From JAGQZY01 sp964588335 (GTDB lineage Bacteria > Bdellovibrionota > Bdellovibrionia > Bdellovibrionales > JAGQZY01), in NCBI GenBank assembly GCA_964588335.1, contig CAZPOV010000014.1, positions 32,375 through 96,374 on the forward strand: 64,000 bases of DNA. Direction: 5' to 3'. A program made the translations under genes and the position numbers. Every line of letters starts with the position of its first letter. Positions within the stretch are counted from its first letter, which is position 1. The notes under the pieces are model-generated. The model saw only the letters and a list, made by a program, of their open reading frames with translations, searched no databases and was not told where the DNA came from. Below are positions 34,846 through 42,387 of the stretch, one piece after another.

Positions 34846-35400
34846 CTAGTACCAGTATTTTACAACGGCGGCTAAGTTTGCTGTGTCAGGTAAGCTGCGC
34901 GTGGATACCAGGTAGTTGTAGTTAAGGCCGGCAGAGATCGGGGCATCAAGTAGAGATCGCAGGGGAATATCAAAGCCAATCTGGGGATAATAAACAAAGG
35001 CTAATCCCTCATCAGTGGTTGAGTCTTCCCAGGCGGTACCGGCTCCAAGTCCAATGTAAGAATATTCAATAATAGGCAAGTCGCCACCGAAATTATACTT
35101 ACCTTCAAAAATTAAACTGGTTCGGCTGAAGTTGGCGGCACCATCGGTGTAATAACCATATCCTGCCTTTAAAGAATAGGAAAAGGGTATAATAGGTTGT
35201 AAACCAAATTCTAAAGTGTACTGTCCACCAGGATTGTAGGAACCTTCAGGGTTACTGACAGCGGCTCCAAAGCCGATGTGGGGTTGATACAACTCTTCAT
35301 TTTGTACCACTCGAACTTCCGGCGTGATCGGGCCGGCGATGGCTAGATTTGAGATAAAAAAACTGAGGGCTGCGATAACTGTAAGACGCATCTTCATCAT
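34846..35400 (-). CDS. Outer-membrane beta-barrel protein
   Basis: A 184-residue protein with signal peptide (SFFISNLAIA) and repeated Gly/aromatic strands (LKAGYGYYTDG, YSYIGLGAGTAW) ending in the aromatic KYWY. CAGGAG precedes the start region with ATG at 35400 and 35397. No specific family recognised. Confidence 0.58.
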   Translation of the reverse strand: MMKMRLTVIAALSFFISNLAIAGPITPEVRVVQNEELYQPHIGFGAAVSNPEGSYNPGGQYTLEFGLQPIIPFSYSLKAGYGYYTDGAANFSRTSLIFEGKYNFGGDLPIIEYSYIGLGAGTAWEDSTTDEGLAFVYYPQIGFDIPLRSLLDAPISAGLNYNYLVSTRSLPDTANLAAVVKYWY

Positions 35401-35548
35401 AAAATAAAACTCCTGTTAGCGTTTGCGTGTTCGTTTGTAGAATAGAGGTGAGCCTTGAAATATGGGTCTTTGATATTTCAATATTTCTTATATTTTCTAA
35501 CACAATCGAAATTGAGAGTTATATCGAGGCGTTAAGAAGTCTCATGGG

Positions 35549-36493
35549 TCAATTTTTTAGTTTTAAAGTCTCAGCAGCAGGATAGAATCTATTTTCCTTT
35601 CTGGTTTTTCGAAGTTTATCGAAATCCAGCTGAAAATTCTGGGAAAAACCCTGGTTTTCGGGCCCAATGACCACATTTTCCTCATAGCCTGGATACTGTG
35701 GTGGGGTCACCACTGTTCGACCGTACATGATCCAGTCTTTTGAAACGTCGCCGACGGCTGGAACGATCACGGTGTAGGCGTGATGTTCAACAGCCCGAGC
35801 TTGTGCTGTAAAACGGACACGGCGAGTGGCTTCAGCACTTTCGGTCATTGAAGGGACGATAATAAGTTCGGGTTTTAGATCGACCAGGGCTTGGCTCACC
35901 TGTGGAGACTCGATATCATAGCATATTAAAATAACCATTGTGCCAAAAGGGGTCGGGATTGATTGGATCTTTTCTCCCTGCGCCACTCCAACCTTTTTTT
36001 CCCAGGGAGTTTGGGTCAATTTATTTTGAAAGTGGGCCTCTCCTTGGTCACTGACAAAAACAGCTGTGTTGTAAATCTCTTGTTTAACTTTTCTAGTGGT
36101 CGAGCCTCCCACAATATTGACCTTGTGCCGGCGGGCCAACGTTTTTAAGGCCTCGACATAAGCTTCAAAATGTTGATTGATATCCTCCATCATTTCTATT
36201 TCGGGTCGTGAGTCGCCGACCGGCCACATATCCAAGGTGACCAGTTCAGGAAATAACACCCATCGACTTCCGGATTGGGAAGCCTGCTCTATTATTGTTT
36301 CCATCTTCGCAATAAATTCTTTAAAACTTTTTTGACCTTCGATTTTATATTGAACACTGGTCATGGGGGTCATTGAAACTCCAGGGGGAAGGGGAGAATT
36401 GGGAATGGCGTGCGGTGCTGTCGAGCAAGCCGTGAGAGCAAAGCCAATAAGGCCACTCAATAAAATGTGAAAAACAAGAAGAGACCGGCGCAT
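35549..36493 (-). CDS. Lipoprotein of the carbon-nitrogen hydrolase (nitrilase) superfamily
   Basis: A 314-residue protein with a lipoprotein signal (GFALTAC) and a nitrilase fold. The catalytic triad is visible: Glu in VLFPELV, Lys in HFQNKLTQTPW and Cys in ILICYDIESPQ. Members hydrolyse amides or nitriles, or acylate proteins; the single lipobox and lack of further membrane segments argue against apolipoprotein N-acyltransferase. A nitrilase fold anchored as a lipoprotein is uncommon. Substrate unknown. ATG 36493 is used; TTG at 36499 would add two residues. Confidence 0.75.
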   Translation of the reverse strand: MRRSLLVFHILLSGLIGFALTACSTAPHAIPNSPLPPGVSMTPMTSVQYKIEGQKSFKEFIAKMETIIEQASQSGSRWVLFPELVTLDMWPVGDSRPEIEMMEDINQHFEAYVEALKTLARRHKVNIVGGSTTRKVKQEIYNTAVFVSDQGEAHFQNKLTQTPWEKKVGVAQGEKIQSIPTPFGTMVILICYDIESPQVSQALVDLKPELIIVPSMTESAEATRRVRFTAQARAVEHHAYTVIVPAVGDVSKDWIMYGRTVVTPPQYPGYEENVVIGPENQGFSQNFQLDFDKLRKTRKENRFYPAAETLKLKN

Positions 36494-36620
36494 ACCCAAT
36501 AGTAGAAGGCTTTGTGAGGAATTGTCAAAGACCGAGACCCGATCGGATCGTGATCGATGAAGGCATGCAAGAATTTCTTGGTTTGTGAATAAAGATTCAC
36601 AATTAATAGGACGAAATCAA

Positions 36621-37127
36621 ATGACCCGGTCGCGCCAGTCCAGTAGAACTTTACCTGTGCCCTCAACAAATGAGAAAAAATTAGACAACAGCAGCGCCGA
36701 ATTTCTCGCCAGGATTCTCGACACTCAATTTGAGGGACCCGGTGGGTTTCGTTTTGGTTTGGATGGTCTTTTAGGTCTGATCCCGGGAGTGGGCGATTTT
36801 ATCACCAATTCAATGGCCTTTGCTATTGTTGGTGAAGCGGCTCTTAAGGGCTATCCGTTAAGTGTTTTGTTGCGCATGATTGTGAACATACTCATTGAGA
36901 ATGTTGTCGACATTGTGCCCTTGTTCGGTAGCCTTTTTGATTTTTTCTGGAAGGCCAATATTCGTAACGTTCAGTTGATGAGACGTTACCAATCCCAACC
37001 TCAAAAAATGGAAAGACGGTCCAAGTGGTTTGTTGCCGGTTTTGTTCTGTTTCTGATTCTTCTGTTTGTTGCTCTAACCACTTTATCAATTTTACTTGTG
37101 TTATGGATGATTCGTGAAATCCGCTAA
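36621..37127 (+). CDS. DUF4112-family membrane protein
   Basis: A 168-residue protein whose central part matches DUF4112: RFGLDGLLGLIPGVGDFIT, then membrane segment, NILIENVVDIVPLFGSLFDFFWKAN. A last membrane helix lies at the C-terminus. Function of the family is not known. ATG 36621 is preferred because AGGA lies upstream; a GTG at 36585 has none. Followed 16 bases later by a small acidic ORF. Confidence 0.75.
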   Translation: MTRSRQSSRTLPVPSTNEKKLDNSSAEFLARILDTQFEGPGGFRFGLDGLLGLIPGVGDFITNSMAFAIVGEAALKGYPLSVLLRMIVNILIENVVDIVPLFGSLFDFFWKANIRNVQLMRRYQSQPQKMERRSKWFVAGFVLFLILLFVALTTLSILLVLWMIREIR

Positions 37128-37143
37128 TTGCAAAGGAGAACCT

Positions 37144-37311
37144 ATGAAATTAGAAATGAATACCGACGATCAGAAAAAGCAGAGTCATGACAAAAATGTG
37201 CCACCTGAGAATCAAGTGGATGGTAAAGATAAGCCCCCTGAGCCTGAAAACCCTAAGAAATTGGACAAGCAGAAAAACCTAGACTTCGAAAAAAGTTCCG
37301 ACGAAGAATAG
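37144..37311 (+). CDS. Small charged disordered protein
   Basis: A 55-residue, Lys/Asp/Glu/Pro-rich protein with no hydrophobic core, likely unfolded. AAAGGAGA lies directly before ATG 37144, supporting translation. Probably co-expressed with the DUF4112 gene. No function known. Confidence 0.5.
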   Translation: MKLEMNTDDQKKQSHDKNVPPENQVDGKDKPPEPENPKKLDKQKNLDFEKSSDEE

Positions 37312-37342
37312 ATCCAGTGACAGTTCTTGAAAAGCGGGTGCT

Positions 37343-38590
37343 TTAAGAGGCTTTTTTATAGCTGTCGTAGGGACTGATTTTTCGAACCAGAGATAGAACT
37401 TTGCCAACCGAGATCGGTTGCTGTTCAAAGGGCACAGGGCCATAAATTTGCTTCAATCTCTGGAAAAGATCGGGTCCGTTGTCTTGTAAAAGTTTTGGAT
37501 TCCGAAAGTAAAACTCGCTAGCGACTGCAAACAGCTCTTTCGCATTGGTCAAAGCGTAGGCTCCCAAAGCAAAGGAGTCACCTTGATCCTCTAAATAGTG
37601 ACGGCGAAGCTTTTCCCACTCACTATCTCCATGGAACGAAAAAGAATACAGGTTTTGAAAATCGATGACGTGAGCCAGTTCGTGAATAAAAAGGTTTTTC
37701 CCCTGATGGGCCATGTACTCAAGATGCTGGACCCAGGACAAATGAATGGAGAATTGGTCGACTGGGATGACGTCATCCCAACGTTGGCAAAACGTTTGCA
37801 TTCGTTTGATCATCATTTCGGGAGCTACCAGATTGTCCAGCAGACCCTGCTCTTGAGGACTTGCTGATTTTTTCTTGGCAGCGATCGTTGCCTCAGTGTA
37901 GTTTTTCTCAATAAAATCCTGAGTTTTTTTCAAGAAAGTTTTCCAGCGCGTCAGGGACTGATTGTCCATGCCCTTTTTTACACTTTCGAAATGCTCTTCG
38001 AGGGACAATGTTTCAAGATAAAAATGTTTGTTGATATTTTTAAAGCCACGGGATGGTCGACCGTCAATAAGGCTTTGGCCCTCGGGGTTATTTATCAAGG
38101 CTTCCTCTAGTGGAGGACGATTGATGACCCAGTTGGTTAGCTCGATAGAGGCGCGCACTGTCGAAAGATCTTCGACAAATCCCCTTGGCCCCCGTGGGTA
38201 CATAAATCCGGCCGCCTCTGTTTCTTTTGGAAGGTAAGTTGGGTAAACGATGATAGATCGGAGTTGGTGGAGTTTATGTCTTTGTTTTTCCATAACTTTG
38301 GCAACGTCAAAGGAAAGTAAAAACGAAATCTCACGATTGAGAGGCTCTCCCGTGTTACCAATAAAATTCAGTGTTTTTTCAATGTGAAGAGCTGAATCTA
38401 TGTATTTGTCATAGATGGCTTGAAAATTATCTTCGCCCAGATAAATCTGAAGATGAGGCAGAAAGCTTTCAATCTCACTCTCATCCAAAATTTGTTTTTC
38501 GATGCGAGGATTGTCCCAACTGTGGGGACTGATTTCTTTCGCCGCCAAGGCTCCGGAAAGTTTTTTAAATATCTTATCAAAAAGACCCAT
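37343..38590 (-). CDS. MtfA-like zinc peptidase (M90 family)
   Basis: A 415-residue protein with the zinc motif in FIHELAHVIDFQN and, some 60 residues on, NAKELFAVASEFYFRNP, matching the second half of the MtfA active site; RSIIVYPTYLP is also typical. E. coli MtfA, about 265 residues, regulates the glucose transporter repressor Mlc; this protein is much longer, with an insert of about 130 residues before the active site, so the target is probably different. No signal peptide. Confidence 0.78.
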   Translation of the reverse strand: MGLFDKIFKKLSGALAAKEISPHSWDNPRIEKQILDESEIESFLPHLQIYLGEDNFQAIYDKYIDSALHIEKTLNFIGNTGEPLNREISFLLSFDVAKVMEKQRHKLHQLRSIIVYPTYLPKETEAAGFMYPRGPRGFVEDLSTVRASIELTNWVINRPPLEEALINNPEGQSLIDGRPSRGFKNINKHFYLETLSLEEHFESVKKGMDNQSLTRWKTFLKKTQDFIEKNYTEATIAAKKKSASPQEQGLLDNLVAPEMMIKRMQTFCQRWDDVIPVDQFSIHLSWVQHLEYMAHQGKNLFIHELAHVIDFQNLYSFSFHGDSEWEKLRRHYLEDQGDSFALGAYALTNAKELFAVASEFYFRNPKLLQDNGPDLFQRLKQIYGPVPFEQQPISVGKVLSLVRKISPYDSYKKAS

Positions 38591-38683
38591 ACATACTTTA
38601 TCGGTGTTTACTGGGTGGCATCAACTGGTCTTTGGGAGAGACAAAGAGACGTTGGCCTGCGAACCAGCCACAGTTGTTAATTT

Positions 38684-40108
38684 TTATTTATCAAAAAGAT
38701 TCAGCCAATCAAAAAACAGGGATTTTTCTTCGTGAAAATAATAACCGATCGAAAACCCAGACTGAACGATGGTCAATCCGCCAGCAAACTGAGAGTCGGG
38801 GTCTAAGTTACTGATATCCTGGTTCTCTAGAAGATTCTGCGACTGAATTTTAGCGAAAAAACGCATGTTCCAATGATTAGCGATCCAAGAGTTTAGACCG
38901 AATTGCGCAGTGACACCGGTTTTTCCCACCCACTGAGTTTGGTCATAGTTTTGGTCTGAATAAAGACGCAGATAGTTGGTGGCGACAAAAGGGGAAACTT
39001 CCAAAAACAGCTCTCCGACCGGCAAGATAAAGCTCATGCGTGGACCGTAGCCGAGGCTAATAAAAACCCAGTCGAGCTTCAAATCTTCGAGACTGGCTTC
39101 GGCCTTGTCAAATTCTACCTGATTATAAGAGATATTAAAGTCGGGATAGAATCGAAAGTAAAAACTCCAGGGGGTTCGTTTTCGAAAGTGAAGAACACTG
39201 GTCAGGCTAAAATTTGATAAAAAACTAAGTGCCGATCGAGTTCCTCTGTCGGCACAGTAGCGCAATACGCCGTCGGGTTGGACAGCACAGCCGCCGTAAA
39301 AAGTTTGCTGAGTTCCTAAAGAGACCGTGTTCGGGACGACATCAAAAAGCTCGGTGTAAAACCAAAACCAGTTTGATTGACTGACTTCAGACTCAACATT
39401 CGGAATGGTGTAACGCTTAACAACCTTCTCGTTGTATGGGCTATAGATATGCACTTGGATCTCTTTGGCATAGCTATCGTAGTCACTGAAAACCAAATGC
39501 GTCACTTTTTCTTTATGGAGAAGCTCATTGAAGCTATCAGCATCTTCCGGAAGGGCGGCGGATTCGTTGTCAAATCCCATTCCGACAACCACACTGTAAG
39601 TTTTTTCAAAGGGAAGAACAAAAAGTTCAGGCCTTTGATGGGCGAGCCATTTCTGTACTTTGCGACCCATAAAACGACTATCAACACTGTTGGTGCGAGT
39701 TGTGGGTAAAATAAGCAATCGGGAGTCCGTGTTCAGTTGGTATTTTCTCGACTTATCAATACGATCCACAGTCTCCCAGGAAGCTCCGGTCATATAGTCC
39801 ACCAGCCAGCCGATCGGGGTGTAGGGGTAAAGAAAAATGTTTCCAGCGAAAGATTGGCCCCAGCGGTAGGATGTTTTTAACTGAACATTTTGCTTTTGAT
39901 CGCCTTTGATGAAAGTCAGTTTTGGGCGTTTTGAGCGGGTCAGGTGAACGGTGGTGGCGCCAGTGCCCACTTTTTCATTATCATAGTGAATTTCAGTCTG
40001 TGTATCGGGAGGAACCACACGCACGTACTGATGACGATTGGTGATCGAGGCGCAGCCGGCAACAACTGACACCGTTAGAATAAAAAAAAGCGGCCGATAA
40101 AAAAACAT
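38684..40108 (-). CDS. Large lipoprotein with barrel-like C-terminal half, function unknown
   Basis: A 474-residue protein with lipobox VVAGC. Residues 25-110 resemble a PEGA-like beta segment (VRVVPPDTQTEIHYDNEKVG) followed by a hydrophobic YPYTPIGWLVDYMTG stretch common in Bdellovibrio-type lipoproteins. Residues from about 270 on show alternating aromatic strands like an outer-membrane barrel. A lipoprotein carrying its own barrel-like region is odd. No function assigned. Confidence 0.55.
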   Translation of the reverse strand: MFFYRPLFFILTVSVVAGCASITNRHQYVRVVPPDTQTEIHYDNEKVGTGATTVHLTRSKRPKLTFIKGDQKQNVQLKTSYRWGQSFAGNIFLYPYTPIGWLVDYMTGASWETVDRIDKSRKYQLNTDSRLLILPTTRTNSVDSRFMGRKVQKWLAHQRPELFVLPFEKTYSVVVGMGFDNESAALPEDADSFNELLHKEKVTHLVFSDYDSYAKEIQVHIYSPYNEKVVKRYTIPNVESEVSQSNWFWFYTELFDVVPNTVSLGTQQTFYGGCAVQPDGVLRYCADRGTRSALSFLSNFSLTSVLHFRKRTPWSFYFRFYPDFNISYNQVEFDKAEASLEDLKLDWVFISLGYGPRMSFILPVGELFLEVSPFVATNYLRLYSDQNYDQTQWVGKTGVTAQFGLNSWIANHWNMRFFAKIQSQNLLENQDISNLDPDSQFAGGLTIVQSGFSIGYYFHEEKSLFFDWLNLFDK

Positions 40109-40144
40109 GGAGTTCTTTTATCTTGCCGCTTCAACGGGATGCGA

Positions 40145-41026
40145 TCAAATAGATTTTGATTGCAAAACTTTTATGCGTTTTTCCAAAGGGGGGTGGGTTG
40201 AAAACCACTCTGAAAATTTTGATTTGTTGTTAATTTTCATGGATTGAAAAGCCGCCTCTTGAGTTTCAACAGACTCCACATGGCCGCGCAATTTTTGTAA
40301 GGATGCGACCATAACCGGTGTTCCCGCAAGTTTCGCTCCGCCTGCATCGGCGCGGTATTCTCGCCAACGACTGAAAGCGGCAACTAGAGGGTAGGCGGCA
40401 AATGCGACGAGCCCGTAAACAAAGGTGAAAATCATTTGTCGAACAAACCAATTGTCGGCAATTCCACGGCTGCTGTCACCCCGAAGAGCGCCGGCGATCA
40501 CATTGGTAACCAGGATACTGACCAGGTAAGTGAAGGCATTCACCACACCTTGAACAAGGGTCATTGTCACCATATCGCCGTTAGCGATGTGAGAAATCTC
40601 GTGAGCTAGAACACCTTGAACTTCATTATCATCCATTTTCTGCAGAAGACCGGTGGATACAGCCACCAACGAGTTGCTTTTCGATGGGCCCGTGGCAAAG
40701 GCGTTGACCTCTTGGCTTTCGTAAATACCCACTTCCGGCATTTTCGGTAAACCGGCTTGCTTGGCTAAAGTGTGAACCTTATGAACCAAAGGAGCAAACT
40801 GGCCGCGGGTGTCGACGATTTGCACGCCCATCATGGTTTTGGCCATCCACTTTGATAGGAAAAGGGAGATAAAAGAACCTCCAAAACCAATTAAAAGTGA
40901 GAAAACCAGAATGTTTCCATAGTACCCTTGGGGGACCAGGCCAGCGGCTGCCAGCAGGTTGTAGACCACAATGACCGAAAACATGACTAAAATATTTGTT
41001 AAGAAAAACAGGAAGAAACGCTTCAT
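40145..41026 (-). CDS. htpX: Membrane zinc protease HtpX
   Basis: Heat-shock M48 protease that degrades misfolded membrane proteins. The 293-residue product has two N-terminal and two later membrane segments, the zinc motif LAHEISHIANGD and the third ligand Glu in WREYRADAGGAKLAG. AGGAGG precedes ATG 41026. Length and layout match E. coli HtpX. Confidence 0.95.
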   Translation of the reverse strand: MKRFFLFFLTNILVMFSVIVVYNLLAAAGLVPQGYYGNILVFSLLIGFGGSFISLFLSKWMAKTMMGVQIVDTRGQFAPLVHKVHTLAKQAGLPKMPEVGIYESQEVNAFATGPSKSNSLVAVSTGLLQKMDDNEVQGVLAHEISHIANGDMVTMTLVQGVVNAFTYLVSILVTNVIAGALRGDSSRGIADNWFVRQMIFTFVYGLVAFAAYPLVAAFSRWREYRADAGGAKLAGTPVMVASLQKLRGHVESVETQEAAFQSMKINNKSKFSEWFSTHPPLEKRIKVLQSKSI

Positions 41027-41243
41027 TTCTCAACCTCCTAATATCCCTTTTATTATGAGGTCTTATTGGAAGTCGTCAAGGTCCCAAGAAATGCGGGAGC
41101 TGTTTTCACAAAAAAAAAGGGAGGCCGCCGGGGTATTATTTACTGAAAATGGAGTGTCCTCTGAGATTTGCGCCCTCTGAGGGGAGGGGATCGACCATTC
41201 AGTGAGGGTTTGTCTGACCAGGGTGACGGGGAGAGTTAAAGGC

Positions 41244-41267
41244 AAAAAAAAGGAGCCTCGAGGCTCC
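41244..41267 (-). terminator. Intrinsic terminator after nrdB
   Basis: On the minus strand the palindrome GGAGCCTCGAGGCTCC (41252-41267) is followed by a run of eight T. It lies about 30 bases past the nrdB stop and should end the nrdA-nrdB transcript. Confidence 0.85.
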
Positions 41268-41296
41268 TTTGTTGTTTCGTAAAAAATGCAATGGGA

Positions 41297-42295
41297 TTAG
41301 AAATCTTCCTCAAAAGAAACATCCCCGCTCACTCCCACTTGGTAGGCTGACACTTTTCTCTCAAAAAAGTTGGTTAATTCCTGAACGTCTTGCAACTCCA
41401 TAAAAGAAAAGGGGTTTTTCGAACCGTAGCGCTTGGGAATATTTAAGGCTTCCAAGCGTTGATCGGCTACGGACTCAAGGTAAGTTCGCATGTCTTTCAT
41501 GGACAGTCCGGCGATTCCTTCGGCGAGCACATCTTCAGCAAAGGCCATCTCACATTCCACCGCCTCTTCGATCATCAGAGTGATCATGTCGTTCATCTGT
41601 GGAGTGAAAATATCCGGGTCTTCTTTACGAGCGGTGTGCACCACTTCTAAAGCAAAGTTGATGTGGCAAGACTCATCACGGAAAACCCAATTGGTTCCGC
41701 TGGCAAGTCCATCCAGCAAGCCTTTTGATCTTAGGTAATAGACGTAAGCAAAGGCACCAAAGAAGAATAAGCCTTCGATACAGGTGGCAAAGCAGATCAT
41801 GTTCATTAAGAATTTACGACGGTCTTCTAAAGTTTCCACTCGGTCCAAGTTATCAATGGAATCCATCCACTTAAAACAGAACTCAGCTTTCTTTTTGATC
41901 GACGGAATATTGTCAATGGCAGCAAAAGCTTTGGCGCGTTCGGCGTGGTCTGGAATATAGGTATCAAGAAGAGTTAAATAGAATTGAACATGTAAAGCCT
42001 CTTCAAACAGCTGGCGGGAAAGGTAAAGGCGCGCCTCAGGGGAATTAACATGTTTGTAAAGGTTCAAGACCAAATTGTTGCCGACGATGGAATCACCGGT
42101 CGCAAAAAACGCCACCAAGCGATTGATCAGGTGTCGTTCGGCGGGGGTCATTTTATTCTTTAAGTCACTGGTGTCTTTCGAAAAATCCACCTCATCCACA
42201 GTCCAAGTGTTTTTGATGGCATCCTTATACATTTCGTAAAACACAGGATACTTCATTGGGCGTAAGGTTAAATCAAATCCAGGGTCTAATATCAT
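41297..42295 (-). CDS. nrdB: Ribonucleotide reductase class Ia, small (beta) subunit
   Basis: Carries the diiron-tyrosyl radical cofactor. The 332-residue protein shows all metal ligands: Asp in FFATGDSIV, Glu and His in EEALHVQFY with the radical Tyr at the end of that motif, Glu in CIEGLFFF, and Glu/His in FRDESCHINFA. ATG 42295 is chosen because AAGGAG lies about 10 bases before it; the TTG at 42304 abuts that site. It is 91 bases downstream of nrdA on the same strand. Confidence 0.95.
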   Translation of the reverse strand: MILDPGFDLTLRPMKYPVFYEMYKDAIKNTWTVDEVDFSKDTSDLKNKMTPAERHLINRLVAFFATGDSIVGNNLVLNLYKHVNSPEARLYLSRQLFEEALHVQFYLTLLDTYIPDHAERAKAFAAIDNIPSIKKKAEFCFKWMDSIDNLDRVETLEDRRKFLMNMICFATCIEGLFFFGAFAYVYYLRSKGLLDGLASGTNWVFRDESCHINFALEVVHTARKEDPDIFTPQMNDMITLMIEEAVECEMAFAEDVLAEGIAGLSMKDMRTYLESVADQRLEALNIPKRYGSKNPFSFMELQDVQELTNFFERKVSAYQVGVSGDVSFEEDF

Positions 42296-42355
42296 CTTTC
42301 TCAACTCCTTTTCAAAAGTCTCTCAACGGAGGAACAAAATTAAATTCAAACTAAG

Positions 42356-42387
42356 GGCGCGCCGACAGGCGAGCCCCATGGCGCGCC
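42356..42387 (-). repeat. Paired GGCGCGCC palindromes between nrdA and nrdB
   Basis: Two copies of GGCGCGCC (42356-42363 and 42380-42387) are separated by 16 bases and can pair as a very stable 8-bp stem in the nrdA-nrdB mRNA. The second touches the nrdA stop. It could act as a processing or attenuation hairpin that sets the NrdA:NrdB ratio. Confidence 0.5.

Noticed and set aside
37343..38590. Orthologue of MtfA acting on Mlc
   Set aside because: Only the active-site region matches; the protein is about 150 residues longer and no Mlc/PtsG context is present.
42356..42387. GGCGCGCC sites as cloning-vector residue
   Set aside because: They lie in a natural gap between nrdA and nrdB with no vector sequence; an RNA hairpin is simpler.
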